Assembly (NCBI GenBank): GCA_036172665.1
Contig: CM069876.1
Span: 47,213,001-47,277,000, forward strand
Direction: 5' to 3'
DNA length: 64,000 nucleotides
Source: Prosopocoilus inquinatus
Lineage: Eukaryota; Arthropoda; Insecta; Coleoptera; Lucanidae
Made by a program: the position numbers and the translations under genes. This document shows positions 33,150 through 44,184 of this stretch, one piece after another; position 1 is the stretch's first letter; the number at the start of each line of letters is the position of its first letter. The notes beneath the pieces were generated by a model, which saw nothing but the letters and a program-made list of their open reading frames with translations, did no database searches and was not told the origin of the DNA.

Positions 33150-34173
33150 ATGCCCTGGAAATCCTCCTGATTCTATAATTTCGAAGATAAAACCGCTGGA
33201 GTACGTCGACTTCGACCCTCTTAAATACGAGTTTAATGACATACTGTTAAGTGAAGGGATGAAGCAATTGGTTTGGGATAACACGAGCCAACCAATCGGA
33301 AGCACCGAGCACAGGAAGATGAGTTCCAGCAGGAACGCCGAAACCTGTGAGATTTGTGGTTACCAATCCCGGTTACATTTGAAAAGACACATGTTGACCC
33401 ACACCGACGTAAAGCCGTTCGCTTGCGAACACTGCGCTTACAAATGTAGGAACGTCTGGAATTTGAAGAAGCACATGCGAAAACACACCGACGAGATGCC
33501 TTACAGTTGTCAAATTTGCGATTACAAAAGCCGACAGTCCGCAGGCTTGCAGCATCACATGTTAAAACACACCGACGGCAAGCAGTTTATTTGCGATCGT
33601 TGCGGTTGCAAGTTCTACATAAAAGCGGCTCTGAAGCAGCACATGCGAAAGCACACCGGCGAAAAACCGTTCAGTTGCGACCTGTGCGCCAAAAAATTTA
33701 ACCTCCTCGGCAACATGAAAAGGCACAGGTTGATGCACACCGGCGAGAAAAAGTTCGTCTGTGATGTGTGCGGGCACAAGACTAACCGTTCGTCGAATCT
33801 GAAGCTCCATATGGTAACGCATCAAGAGGAGAAACCGATCAAGTGTACCATCTGCGATTTTAAATGCGCCAAGCCTTCGTACCTAAAGAAGCACATGCTG
33901 ACGCACACCGGCGAGAAACACTACAAGTGCCATTTTTGCGGTTACGAATGCAGTCAGCTCGGAAATTTAAAGTCTCACTTATTAACGCACACCGACGAGA
34001 AGCCGTTTAAATGCGAACGTTGTGAATACGCATGCAAAACGGCCAGATATTTAAAGATACACATGCGAGTGCATTCGGATGAGAAGCCGTTTAAGTGCAA
34101 CCTTTGTAAATACGCCTCTAAGTTTCAGGGTAATTTACTAAAACATAAGACAACGCACGAGAAGCTGCTCTAA
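33150..34173 (+). CDS. C2H2 zinc-finger protein terminal exon, 9 fingers plus one shortened (unit 14)
   Basis: 340 residues, starting CPGNPPDSIISK, with LEYVDFDPLK, LLSEGMKQLVWDN and SQPIGSTEH. Finger 1 is short (CEICGYQSRLHLKRHMLTH), as in unit 13. Then follow CEHC, CQIC, CDRCGCKF, CDLCAKKF, CDVC, CTIC, CHFC, CERC and CNLC, ending THEKLL before TAA. The DNA after the stop first resembles the unit 8 tail (CGTCCTTTTCAGATGAGAAT) and then the 3' end of a unit 9-12-type exon. I found no canonical AATAAA close by. Confidence 0.9.
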
Positions 34174-34229
34174 TGTCAAAACATGCGTCGTCCTTTTCAG
34201 ATGAGAATCCTGCGTGATTTGGTCACGTG

Positions 34230-34294
34230 AATTCTCCTCAAGTGCAATATTTTAAGGAAGCATGTGTCGACACGTGCAAATGAGCATGCGCCTT
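34230..34294 (+). pseudogene. Relic of a unit 9-12-type exon 3' end
   Basis: CTCCTCAAGTGCAATATTT, then AAGGAAGCATGTGTCGACAC and GCGCCTTGA, match the last finger and stop of units 9-12. About 25 bases covering its Cys and helix start are deleted. It lies 57 bases after the unit 14 stop and marks a recombination join. Confidence 0.7.
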
Positions 34295-34399
34295 GAGGCT
34301 TTTATTTATTTATTTCAACAAAAATTAAAAGAAGAAAGCTATAGAATAATATTGTTTAGAGTTTTAGAATAATCGAGGTTCGAACCCGAACGCTTCTGG

Positions 34400-34770
34400 T
34401 TCCATGCATTTTCGAGCAAGAATGCTGTTTTTAACAACCCTGTATATGGGTAAATCATTTTCTAAAAAATTCCTCCAATTTGGCCCTGGTAAAAAGTGGT
34501 ATGAGTAAAGTCAGTCCTCTCCATCCATACTATGCGAGGCGCCTACTTTTTTTCTTTTTCTTCGTATTACCCAATTTTGATATTCGCGCGTGACTTTTTA
34601 AGGAAGCATTTTTTGACACATGTTTATAAGAACTTTTGTTACACTTTTGTCCCACACATCACGTTAGTAAAGTCTGTACAAATAATTCAGGTACACCCTG
34701 TATAGTGTCATCAAGCTCACACCGGTCCTGGATGGGCGCGGTTGCTGGCGCTGCTTAGCACTATCCATCT
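34400..34770. repeat. 3' flank duplication, partner of 20464-20910
   Basis: It contains AACAACCCTGTATATGGG, GCGCGTGACTTTTTAAGGAAG-like and TACACCCTGTATAGTGTCA in the same order as after unit 9. So the DNA after unit 14 came from a unit-9-like copy, agreeing with the relic at 34230-34294. Confidence 0.65.
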
Positions 34771-35228
34771 CGTTCGAATCTTGTTTAAAATAATATCCTA
34801 TCTCGCTCTTTTGATTTGATTTAGTTCACGGATTTTCCGAAGCGCCAAATCGACAGGTGCTATTCAGGAAAATCAGCAACCAACAGATGGCGCTTTTAAT
34901 AAGGAAAACAAATAGCTGTCATTAATGTTATATAGTAGAAGCTGTTATATTTCATTCATCAATAATTTTTATTAATTTTATTATTGTGTGTACGTCACCC
35001 TAAAAGTACGAAAGCGTCTCTGATCTCATAAACAAACATATCAATTTGTTCGTTTTATAGATTAACAAAATGTCATTCAAATGTTTTCCTTATTATAGGA
35101 ATCTTCGCGAAATTTTCGCTAGATGTCAGACACTCCGTGAGTGTCTCGAATTATAATCGACCCCGTACGATTTGAAGTTCGAATTTTGTTGTCTAATGTA
35201 ACAACTTAATTATTTTTATTATTTTTTG
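34771..35228. other. Spacer
   Basis: One isolated AGATGGCGCT lies at about 34896, and TCAGACACTCCGTGAGTGTC near 35126 forms a small palindrome. No gene. Confidence 0.4.
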
Positions 35229-35290
35229 TAATTTAATTGGGAAAGCTGCTGACGTAATTAGAAGGGTTCGGGTTCGAATCCATTAGTGTT
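35229..35290 (+). repeat. tRNA-related (SINE-like) sequence, copy 2
   Basis: TTTAATTGGGAAAGCTGCTG and GGGTTCGGGTTCGAATCC, a good B box. The following TGTTCATTTATTTTA and TGAATTGTCTGTCT are shared with copy 1 at 26671. Confidence 0.45.
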
Positions 35291-35934
35291 TCTGTTCATT
35301 TATTTTATTATTAATTTAGCTAACCATTACTTAATAATACTTAATACTGAATTGTCTGTCTGTCTTTATTTATATTACCTGGAAAGGATCCATTCAAGAG
35401 AAGACTGACAGGTAGGTGTTGGATGAAACGCAAAAATCAATTCAAGGTCAACCCAATCCAGTTCAACTTTAACTAACCCAACTCAAGAAAAAATTACAAA
35501 AAATAAGAATTAAAAAAAGGTAATTCATCCAAGAAAAGAATTAAAAAAAAATAACAATTAGAAATAAAGTAATTCCTTGAAAATCAAGTTCAGGTCATCT
35601 CATAGTAACCCCAACTCAGCTGAACTCAACCTAAGTGAGGTTAGTCAAGAAAAGAATTTTAATACAATTTAGGCCAAAGAGTTAAAAAAAAACAAACAAT
35701 AAAAAGAAAACGTTGAAAATTAATTATTAATCTGAAGGTCAGTCTAACCCACCTGAGTCCATTCTAAGCAAACCGAACTCAAGAAAACAATTACAAAATA
35801 TAAAAATGAAGATTTAAAAAAAAATGCAACAAGAACGCAGTTCAAGGTCAACCCAACCCAATAGCTGTACTTAACCTGAGCAAGTCCAACCCATGAAGAA
35901 TTAAATTTTTTTATTTTTTTTTAATTATGTAAGT
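35291..35934. repeat. Spacer with TCAAGGTCA repeats
   Basis: TTCAAGGTCAACCCAATCC-type repeats at about 35440 and 35838. No gene seen. Confidence 0.45.
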
Positions 35935-37330
35935 CTGCATAGTAGGTGTTGGAAAAAATTGTACATAATTACTAATTAACTCAAAATGAAATAAAATTCA
36001 ATAAAGTTCATCCCGTCTCAAGGTCACCCTAGCTTAATTGAACTGAACAAAAAATTTTAAAAAATGAAAGAAGACTTATTAAAAGTCAGCAACTAATCTC
36101 AAGGTCAACCCAACCCAACTATACCCACTTGTGAAAAGGAAAAAAATAAATTAAGTTAAAAAAAAGAATTCAATAGAAATGCCCAAATCAATATAAGCTG
36201 ACGTAGAAGTTTAAAAAAAAAATCGATGTTAAAAAAATTAAAATTCAATAGAGAAGTCCAGATTAACGTAACCCAACTGAACTTAACGTTACATGACGTA
36301 GAAGTAAAAAAAAAAATTGAAACAAAAAATTTAAAATATTAAAACGTAATAAAAATCCATTGAATGTCAGCCGAATCAAATCTAAGTGAGCCAGGACACA
36401 AGAAAATATTTTTTTAATAATTTAAAACCATAGAATTAAATTTTTTTTTTTGTCTAAAATGAAATAGTCTGCAAAGTAGTTGTTGGAAAAAATTATACAT
36501 AATTACTAATCAAAATAAAATAAAAATTCAATAAAGTTCAGCCCACCTCAAGGTCACCCTAGCTTAATGGAACTGAACAAAAAAAAATAAAAGAAGTATT
36601 ATTAAAAGTCAGCAACTATTCTCAAGGTCAACACAACCCAACTATATCCACCACTTGGGAAAAAGAATAAATTAAATTAATTAAAGAAAAATTAAAATTC
36701 AATGGAAATGTCCAGATCAACATAATCCAACTGAACTTAACGTAACCCGACGTATAAATTTAAAAAAAATCAAACAAAAATCAAACAATCTAAGTGAAGC
36801 AGGCAAAACACAAAAAATATTTTTTTAATAATTTAAGACCACAGAATTATTTTTTTTTTTTTCTAAAATTAAATAGTAGCAAAGTAGGTCTTGGAAAGAA
36901 ATTATACGTAATTACTAATTAACTCAAAATAAAATAAAATTTAATAAAGTACAGCCCACCTCAAGGTCAACCTAGCTGAATTGAACAAAAATTTTAAAAA
37001 TAATAAAACAAGGATTATTAAAAGCCAGCAACTACTCTCAAGGTCAACTCAACCCAACTATGTCCAACGTGTGAAAAGGAAAAAATATATTAAGTTAAAA
37101 AAAATAAATTTAATGGAAATGTCCAGATCAATGTAACCGAACTGAACTTAATGTAACCCGACGTAGAAGTTAAAGAAAAAATTAAACTAAAAAATTAAAA
37201 ATATTAAAATTGAATAAAAGTCAACTAAATGTCGAATGCCGAATCAGAAAGAAAATATTTTTGAATGATTTAAAACCAAAGAATTAAAAAAAAAATTTTT
37301 TTCTAAAATTAAAGAGTAGGTGTTGGAAAA
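35935..37330. repeat. Tandem array, three ~430-530 bp units
   Basis: Units begin GTAGGTGTTGGAAA or a variant (35942, 36476, 36885, next at 37317). In order they carry ATAAAATTCAATAAAGTTCA, two TCAAGGTCA sites, an ACCCAACTGAACTTAACGTA-type stretch and AATATTTTTTTAATAATTTA. Further copies are at 30780 and 31825-32400. Confidence 0.75.
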
Positions 37331-37610
37331 AAAATAGTTTTTTTATTTTTTGCATTGTAAATTTTTAATCGGTCGAAAAAATATATTTTATCTAATTTTG
37401 GTCGTTTATTTTATGGCATAAAAAAATTTTTTTAATTATAAATCCGGGAGTTTATCTTTTTATTAATTATTTATAAATGGATTGAGTTTGTTTATTTATT
37501 TATTTATTTATTTAAATTTGCAGTGACACTACTATTTGAATTAATACTTTTTCCTCAAATTTTTGTTTTTATAAAAACGACAAGAAATATTAAAACTGGT
37601 TGTATTTCAG
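37331..37610. other. Intron before unit 15
   Basis: Matches 31850-31990 at its left end. A TTTA-type short repeat at 37490-37520 precedes the acceptor TTGTATTTCAG. No conserved intron element is present here. Confidence 0.5.
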
Positions 37611-38529
37611 ATGCTTTGGAATTTTTAAGCCAAGGACATCCGAATATTCTGATTTTAACCCCCCGGAATACCCACCCAATTACGTATGGATAAATGATGG
37701 CGTCAAACTATTAGACTGTAATTACGCAATCCAACCAATCGGAAGCAAGAGGTCCCGTTTCAGAGAGAAGCCCTTCAAGTGCGAGATGTGCAATCACAAG
37801 ACTCGTTTCGCCGACAATCTAAAAAAGCACATGTTAACGCACACCGACGAGATGCGCTTCGTCTGCGACCGTTGCGGTTACAAATGCCAGGCAGACTCAA
37901 CCTTGAAGCAGCACATGCGGAAGCACACCGGCGAGAAACCGTTCGCTTGCGATCAGTGCGCTCAAAAGTTTAACGTGCTCGGAAACTTGAAGAGGCACAT
38001 ATTAACGCACACCGGCGAGAAAAAATTCAGTTGCGATATCTGCGGCCACAAAAGTCGCCGACTGTCAGACCTAAAATTCCACATGCTGACGCATAAAGAC
38101 GAGAAACCAATAAAATGTGCCATTTGCGATTTTAAATGCGCCAGAGCTACGTATCTGAAGAAGCACATGTTGACGCACACGGGCGAAAAACACTACAAGT
38201 GCCACCTTTGCAGTTACGAATGCAGTCAATTCGGAAATTTAAAGTCGCACTTGTTAACGCACACCGACGAGAAGTCGTTTAAATGCGAACGTTGTGAATA
38301 CGCATGCAAGTCGGGCAGGTATTTAAAATTGCACATGCGGGTGCATTCCGACGAGAAGCCTTATAAGTGTGACCTTTGCAAGTATGAGTCTAAGTTTCAA
38401 GGTAACTTACAGAAACATATGACGACGCACGACAAACTCCTCAAGTGTAACGTCCGCGAATACACATCCAAGTCGGCTAAGTATTTAAAGAAACATGTGT
38501 TGTCACATGCAAGTGATAACGCGTCTTGA
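37611..38529 (+). CDS. C2H2 zinc-finger protein terminal exon, 8 fingers plus one damaged (unit 15)
   Basis: 305 residues, starting CFGIFKPRT. The linker has PPNYVWINDGVKLLD and IQPIGSKRSR, followed by FREKPFK. Eight intact fingers: CEMC, CDRC, CDQCAQKF, CDIC, CAIC, CHLC, CERC, CDLCKYES. The ninth (CNVREYTSKSAKYLKKH) has Arg for the second zinc Cys, a single base change from TGC to CGC. It otherwise aligns with the final CNIC/CKVC finger of units 9-12 and 16. AATAAA is at 38592-38597. The frame is open 11 bases into the intron only by chance. Confidence 0.9.
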
Positions 38530-40474
38530 TCTTTGTATTTGTATGACAAAATTATAAACAATAACCAGAATTTGTATGCAACAGATCTAAAAATAAAAAG
38601 CAGTTTTGTTATGAAAAAAAAAAAACTTGAGAATATTGTCTCAACAGAAGAATTTAAAAGAATCTGTAAGAGTCAAATCAGTCTACTTCAAGGTCAACCC
38701 AACCCAATTTAAGTGAGCTCGTTACAATTAAAAAAAAATTGCAGTCTCAAGGTCAACCTGAAGTAAGCTCGACTTAGAAAAAAGAATTAAAAGGAAGTTA
38801 AAGAAAATAAGTTTCGATACAAATCAAATCCAACCCACTTCAAGGTCAACCCAACCAAGGGAACTCGACGTTCTTACATGTGCACCCAACTCGAGGAAAA
38901 GCAATTAAATTAGATTTAAAAATATTAAAACACATTAAAAATGAACTCAAGGTCAATCCAATCCAACTGAGGCGAACTCTGTCAAGAAAACATTAAATAA
39001 TTTGAAATTTTTGAAAAAATTAATAGTTTAAAAAAATTGAAGACGTGAAGATGCAATAAAAATTAACTCAAGGTCAGTCCGAAAGAACTGAATTTAGCTC
39101 AGTTCAATCCATCTCAAAAAAATTAATAGTTCAAAAAAATTCAAGATATTAAAATTCAGTAAAGATCAATTCAAGGTCAATCCAATCCAACTGAAGAGAG
39201 CTCAGTTCAGTCCATCTAAAAAAATTAATAGTTTAAAAAAATTCAAGTATTAATAGTCAATGAAAATCAACTCAAGGTCAATCCAATCCAACTGAAGTGA
39301 GCTCAGTTTAGTCAATTTCCAAAAAATTAATAGTTAAAAAAAATCTGAAGATATTAAAATTCAATGAAAATCAACTCAAGGTCAATCCAATCCAACTGAA
39401 GAGAGCTCAGTTCAATCCATCTCAAAAAATTAATAGTTTGAAAAAATTCAAGTATTAAAAGTCAATAAAAATCAATTTAAGGTCAATCCAATCCAACTGA
39501 AGTGAACTCAGTTCAGTCCATCTCAAGGTCAACCCGATCTAAGTAAGCCCGACCAAACGAGAGTTAAACAAATAAAATTCGAAAAAATCAATTCAAGGTC
39601 AAAAAACTAGTTAAATAAAAATCCAGTCCGACGCATTTGAACTGAATTTTTTTGTTTTTAAATTATTTAAAAATTTCCTTGAGTGAGCCCAGTTCAAAAA
39701 AAAAAAATTAAATAATTTAAAAACAAAAAAAATTCAAAAAGGAAGAAACATTAGAGATTAAGCTCAACTAATTTCAAGGCCAATCCAATCCAAGTATTTC
39801 CCGAGTCGAGAAAAACAATTAAAAAAAGAAATTAAAGGAAATAAAATCAAGTCCAATTTATTTCAAGCTCAGCTCAACCCAATCCGGCTGAACTCAAAAA
39901 TCAACTAAAGGTCAAACCAATTTAACTGTCCAACTTATCATAAGCTCAACCCAACTCAGCTGAACTCAAAGATCAACTCAAGGTCAAGCGAATCTAACTG
40001 AAGTAATCCCAGTGCAAGCCATCTCAAGGTCAACCCACCCTAAAGAAACCCAACCAAACAGAGGAATTTCAAAATAATGAAATTCAATCAAAATCAATTC
40101 CCCGGATCTCGACTCAAGTGAGCCCAACTCAGAAAAATAATTTAAAAACAAAAATAGAAAAAAAGATACAGGAAATATTAAAGAACCAATCTCAAGGTCA
40201 ACCCAATCCAAGTATGCTCAACCTAACTGCCCAATTCGAAAAAAAACAATTTAGAAAAAGAAATGTTAGAGAAATAAAATCGAGTCCAAGGACTCAAGGT
40301 CAACCCAACCCAACTGAAGAACTCGACGTTCGAAGTTCATGTGACAAATCCGAAGAAAAAATTCAAAAATTAATTATTAGTAGAAAAAAAATGTGGTAAC
40401 TTTAACTTTGACAATTGCACACAAATTCAAAAAATTTAAAACAAAAAAAAGCAAAATTCTACATCACTTTAAAA
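38530..40474. repeat. Spacer densely packed with TCAAGGTCAATCCAATCC-type repeats
   Basis: About fifteen AAGGTCA sites lie between 38687 and 40300. In the middle (39040-39480) a ~100-bp unit repeats: ATTCAATGAAAATCAA, CTCAAGGTCAATCCAATCC, AACTGAAGTGAGCTCAGTTC, AAATTAATAGTTTAAAAAAA. Frames here are low complexity and unsupported. Confidence 0.7.
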
Positions 40475-41125
40475 TAAGGAGGCGGAAACACTCATGTAAA
40501 CGCCCCGTTATCAGTCAGGAACCAATCACAGTCGGCCTGTAAGGCGTATACTAAAAGCGCGATGACGTCATGAGATATAAGCGAAGAGATGGCTGATGAG
40601 AACGTACGGGAATTTTAACCTTGATAAAGCGTTGTGCAATTGTTTTTTTTTCTTCTGTTAACTTTAACGTAATTTGAAGTTTCATTAAAACGTCTACGAT
40701 TTTCAACAAAAAGAAAAAAAACGGAAACAGACGCGTAAGCGTCTTAAGAACCAATCACAACCGGTTCATGAGGTTTACAGCAAAAGCGATGCGCAATTGT
40801 TTTTACGTAAGTAGACTTATACAACACGCGACGCTTTTTTTCCGTTCTTTCGTAATTTGAAGCTTCAATAAAACGTCTGCGATTTTCAACAAAAAAAAAA
40901 ACAGACATTTAAGTGTCTTAAGAATTAGTGATAATCACCCCGTGAGGCTTACAGCAGAAAGCGATGTGCAGTTGTTTTTCCATAAACAGACGATTTACAG
41001 AACTTAAAACTTCAATGACGAAAGAGGCGGAAACAGGCACGTAAACGCCTCGTTATTACTCAAGAACCAATCACAATCGTTCCGTGAGGTCTACGCCGAA
41101 ATGCGATGCGCGTTTGTTTCTTTTT
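40475..41125. repeat. ~190-bp tandem repeat, about four copies, with AACCAATCACA
   Basis: Each copy has GGCGGAAACA or a variant, GTAAACGCCTCGTTAT or GTCTTAAG, AAGAACCAATCACAA (40518, 40746, 41067; degenerate in the third copy) and a GCGATGCGCAATTGTTTTT block. One copy adds GATGACGTCATGAG (40561). The CCAAT and CRE-like palindromes give it a promoter-like look. Its right end is 310 bases before the unit 16 exon. Confidence 0.65.
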
Positions 41126-41435
41126 ATCTCCTACTCTTTTTTGTTTTTTTTTTCGAGGTTATGTATACATAAACGAAACATATTTTTACTAAATTAACAA
41201 AGTACGTGTTGTGTAGGTTAATTATTTGGATGATTGTAAAGAAAAAACAAATTGTGAATGTTGACAGAAAAATATTTAGTTTTTTTTTTTTCAATCAGGA
41301 AGACTCGAGTTCCAATCTCAGTGGCGGCGCGGAAAACAAAATTTTCTGCCAACATTCATTTATTACTGTTTCTTCACGGAAGTTCTTCATTAGTAATAAG
41401 TTAAGAAAAAAAAACTGAAGTCAGTTTCATTTCAG

Positions 41436-42408
41436 GTGCGCCGGGTTTCCCCCATCTACGTCACTTCCAAAAGTAAGCGCGTCCGAGCAAGGCACGTGCG
41501 ATTTCGACTTGAAACCTTTCGATTTCTCCCACAATTACGTGTGGTTAACCGAAGGGTTCAAGCTGTTCGAATCCGATCCCTGCGATTCCAACAAGTTCCA
41601 ACCAATCGGAAGCAAGAAGAAGAAAGAGAAGCCCAAGCCCTTCAAGTGCGAAGTGTGCGATCACAAATACCGATTCATCGAGGATCTAAGAAAGCACGAG
41701 CTGACACATTCCGACGAGCTGCGCTTCATCTGCGACCGCTGCGGCTACAAATGCCGCACGGTCTCGATTTTAAAGCAGCACATGCGCAAACACACCGGCG
41801 AGCAACCGTACAGTTGCGACCTCTGCGCTCAGAAATTTAACCTGCTCGGAAATATGAAGCGGCACATGCTGACGCACACCGGCGAGAAGAAATTCAGCTG
41901 TGAATCTTGCGATTACAAGTGCCGGCGGTTGACGGACCTGAAGCGCCATCTCTTGAAACACGACAACCAACACGCGAAGCCGTTCAAGTGCACGGTTTGT
42001 GATTATAAATGCGCGCTCCCCATGTATTTAAAGCAGCACATGATAACGCACACGGGCGAAAAGCACTACAAATGCCACGTTTGCCCTTACGAATCCAATC
42101 GGTCGGGGAATTTGAGGCTGCACTTGCTGAAGCATACCGATGAGAAGCCGTTTAAGTGCGAGCATTGTGATTACGTGAGCAAGACGGCCAGGTATTTGCA
42201 AATACACATGCGAGTGCATTCCGACGAGAAGCCGTTTAAGTGCGACCTTTGCGAGTACGCCTCGAAGTTTCAAGGTAACTTACAGAAACATATGACGACG
42301 CACGAGGAAGTGCTCGGGTGCAAAGTTTGCAAGTACACGTGTAAGTCAGCTGGGGATTTAAAAAAACACATGACCACACATTCAGGTGAGAATCAGAATA
42401 AGTCGTAA
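41436..42408 (+). CDS. C2H2 zinc-finger protein terminal exon, 9 fingers (unit 16)
   Basis: 323 residues from CATTTCAG|G, starting CAGFPPSTSLPK. The linker (about 75 residues) has HNYVWLTEGFKLFE, KFQPIGSKKKKEKPKP and a clear lysine-rich basic stretch likely to act in nuclear import. Nine intact fingers: CEVC, CDRC, CDLCAQKF, CESC, CTVC, CHVC, CEHC, CDLC, CKVCKYTCKSAGDLKKH, ending SGENQNKS. The linker between the fourth and fifth fingers is lengthened (HDNQHAKPFK). GC content is higher than in neighbouring units. AATAAA is at 42477-42482. Confidence 0.9.
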
Positions 42409-43070
42409 AGTTGGGGTTTAATTAACTTTTACTTCGCAATTGTATTTATCTAGGTTTTGCTGTAATGTACAGAAATAATAAATATCTAAATAATTTTCAG
42501 ACTCTGTCAGTTTTTTGACATTTCTGACCCAAGTCTTTTCTGGTAGGAATTTTTTTGTTATAATCAAGGCCAGGACACTTTTGGGTATTGCTATGGTTAT
42601 GTAGTGCGAGGTCCGGTAATCCGATATATCCTAAGTCTGGTTATACTTTTCGATTGTTCAATGTGATACAGAATGATTATTTGAATTGGCAGTGCTGCCA
42701 ACATCTTGTTTTTCAATGGTACATCTGAAATAAGTGCTTTCGGTTGGGCAACGGCCGTCACGTGACTGTTTTGTCTCTTTTGACGTTTACGTCAAACATC
42801 TGTCAAATAAACCGACGAAACATTTCCGGTTGCAGTGTTGCAAACAGACGAATAAATAAAATAATAAACTTGCCTACGGTGAGCGGGTAATAATTCAATT
42901 TTTTTTTTACTTTTGAGAGTTATTGCTTTTATTGTAATTATAACTAAAGTGCAAACAATTTTAGGCGAAGCGCAGCTCGACGTCCCATATACCGAGTGAC
43001 TCTGGAACAGGGTTGCCAACAGCTGAAACGCTGTTTGCTTCTTTTCCCGATTAACCTCAAAATCACTCCA
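42409..43070. other. 3' flank of unit 16 and DNA before the unit 17 relic
   Basis: AATAAA at 42477-42482, then AT-rich DNA. No usable equivalent of the standard acceptor plus C-x-G-I-S-K start is present before unit 17; the CAACAG at about 43015-43020 is not followed by it. Confidence 0.45.
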
Positions 43071-43472
43071 ATGTGCGCTCGGATGTTCAAACATTGTGGG
43101 AGCTTGAGGAGGCACGTGTTGATACACACCGGCGCGAAGCCATTTAGTTGCGACGCTTGCGATAACAAGTGCCGGCGCCTATCAGATCTAAAACACCACA
43201 TAGTAACGCGTAAGAGCGAAAAACCGTTCAAGTGCGATCTTTGCGATTACAGATGCGCGCTGCCGGAATATCTGAAGCGGCACTTGTTGACGCACACCGG
43301 CGAGAAACGCTACAAATGTCGCTTTTACAGTTACGAATGCAGTCAGTCTTCAAATTTGAAGTCGCACTTTTTAAGGCACACCGACGAGAAGCTGTTTGAG
43401 TGTGACAGTTGTGAATATGTAAGCCAGACAGCTAAACTACACATTCGAGTGCAGACTGACGAAAATCCTTAA
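43071..43472 (+). pseudogene. Decayed C2H2 zinc-finger exon (unit 17)
   Basis: The similarity starts in the middle of a CAQKF-type finger (MCARMFKHCGSLRRH) whose first Cys is lost, and the linker and earlier fingers are absent. Later fingers match units 16 and 18 but carry ligand losses: HIVTRK has Arg for the last His, CRFYSYEC has Tyr for a Cys, and the final finger has lost three residues and has Gln for His (HIRVQTDE). It stops after DENP. The frame upstream to 42996 is unrelated sequence. With no valid exon start and at least four broken fingers of six, I call it a pseudogene despite the open frame. Confidence 0.75.
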
Positions 43473-43769
43473 CTTTATATAGGAGTTTTTCGAATAATTT
43501 AGCAAAAATTACCCTTCATTTGTTTATAACCTTGCAAAAGCGACAGTTTCGATTTGCTTTTGTTTTGGAAATTTGCAAGTAATTCAATTTAACGGGCGAA
43601 GTCGTCGTCTTATTTTGATTTCGTTTTGTTTTCGTCGGGAAAAAAATGAAATTCGGCATCGCGTTTTCAAGACTTAAATATAATTTAAATTTGTGCTGCA
43701 AAACAAATGAGCGGCGCAATTTCGGACAAAAGACGAAAGTTGCGCTTTTTATTGCATTTTTGAGTTCCC

Positions 43770-43918
43770 GAGTAAATTCTAGCCTGAATTGATGGGTCGC
43801 ACCATGGGTCTATCTTGATTGGTTCTCGAGTTGCACCATGAAAACAAATGAAAAAACTCGAGAACCGCTCGCGCTAGACCCATAGTGCGACCCATCATTT
43901 CAGGCTAGAATTTACTCA
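43770..43918. mobile_element. Foldback element, copy 1
   Basis: GAGTAAATTCTAGCCTGAA and GATGGGTCGCACCATGGGTC on the left pair with GACCCATAGTGCGACCCATC and TTCAGGCTAGAATTTACTC on the right. The inner GGTTCTCGAG/CTCGAGAACC continues the hairpin. Confidence 0.8.
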
Positions 43919-44184
43919 GTAATTCAAAAACGGCATTACATACTGTGACTTCCGTAAAAAAATATTACTTTGACGTAATATTGGGTTACGCGATGTTCAA
44001 TTGTTTATTTTTTTTTGTAACCGGCACCCGACGCTTTAGTTTTGTAATGCTAACAGCTGATTACATAAATAAAATCCGGCCTCGCATTAACAAGAATAAT
44101 TCAAATTCCTATTGCAAAAAAATGAGCGACGCAATTTCGGACAAAACACGTAAATTGCGCCTTTTATCGCATTTTTGAGTTTCC

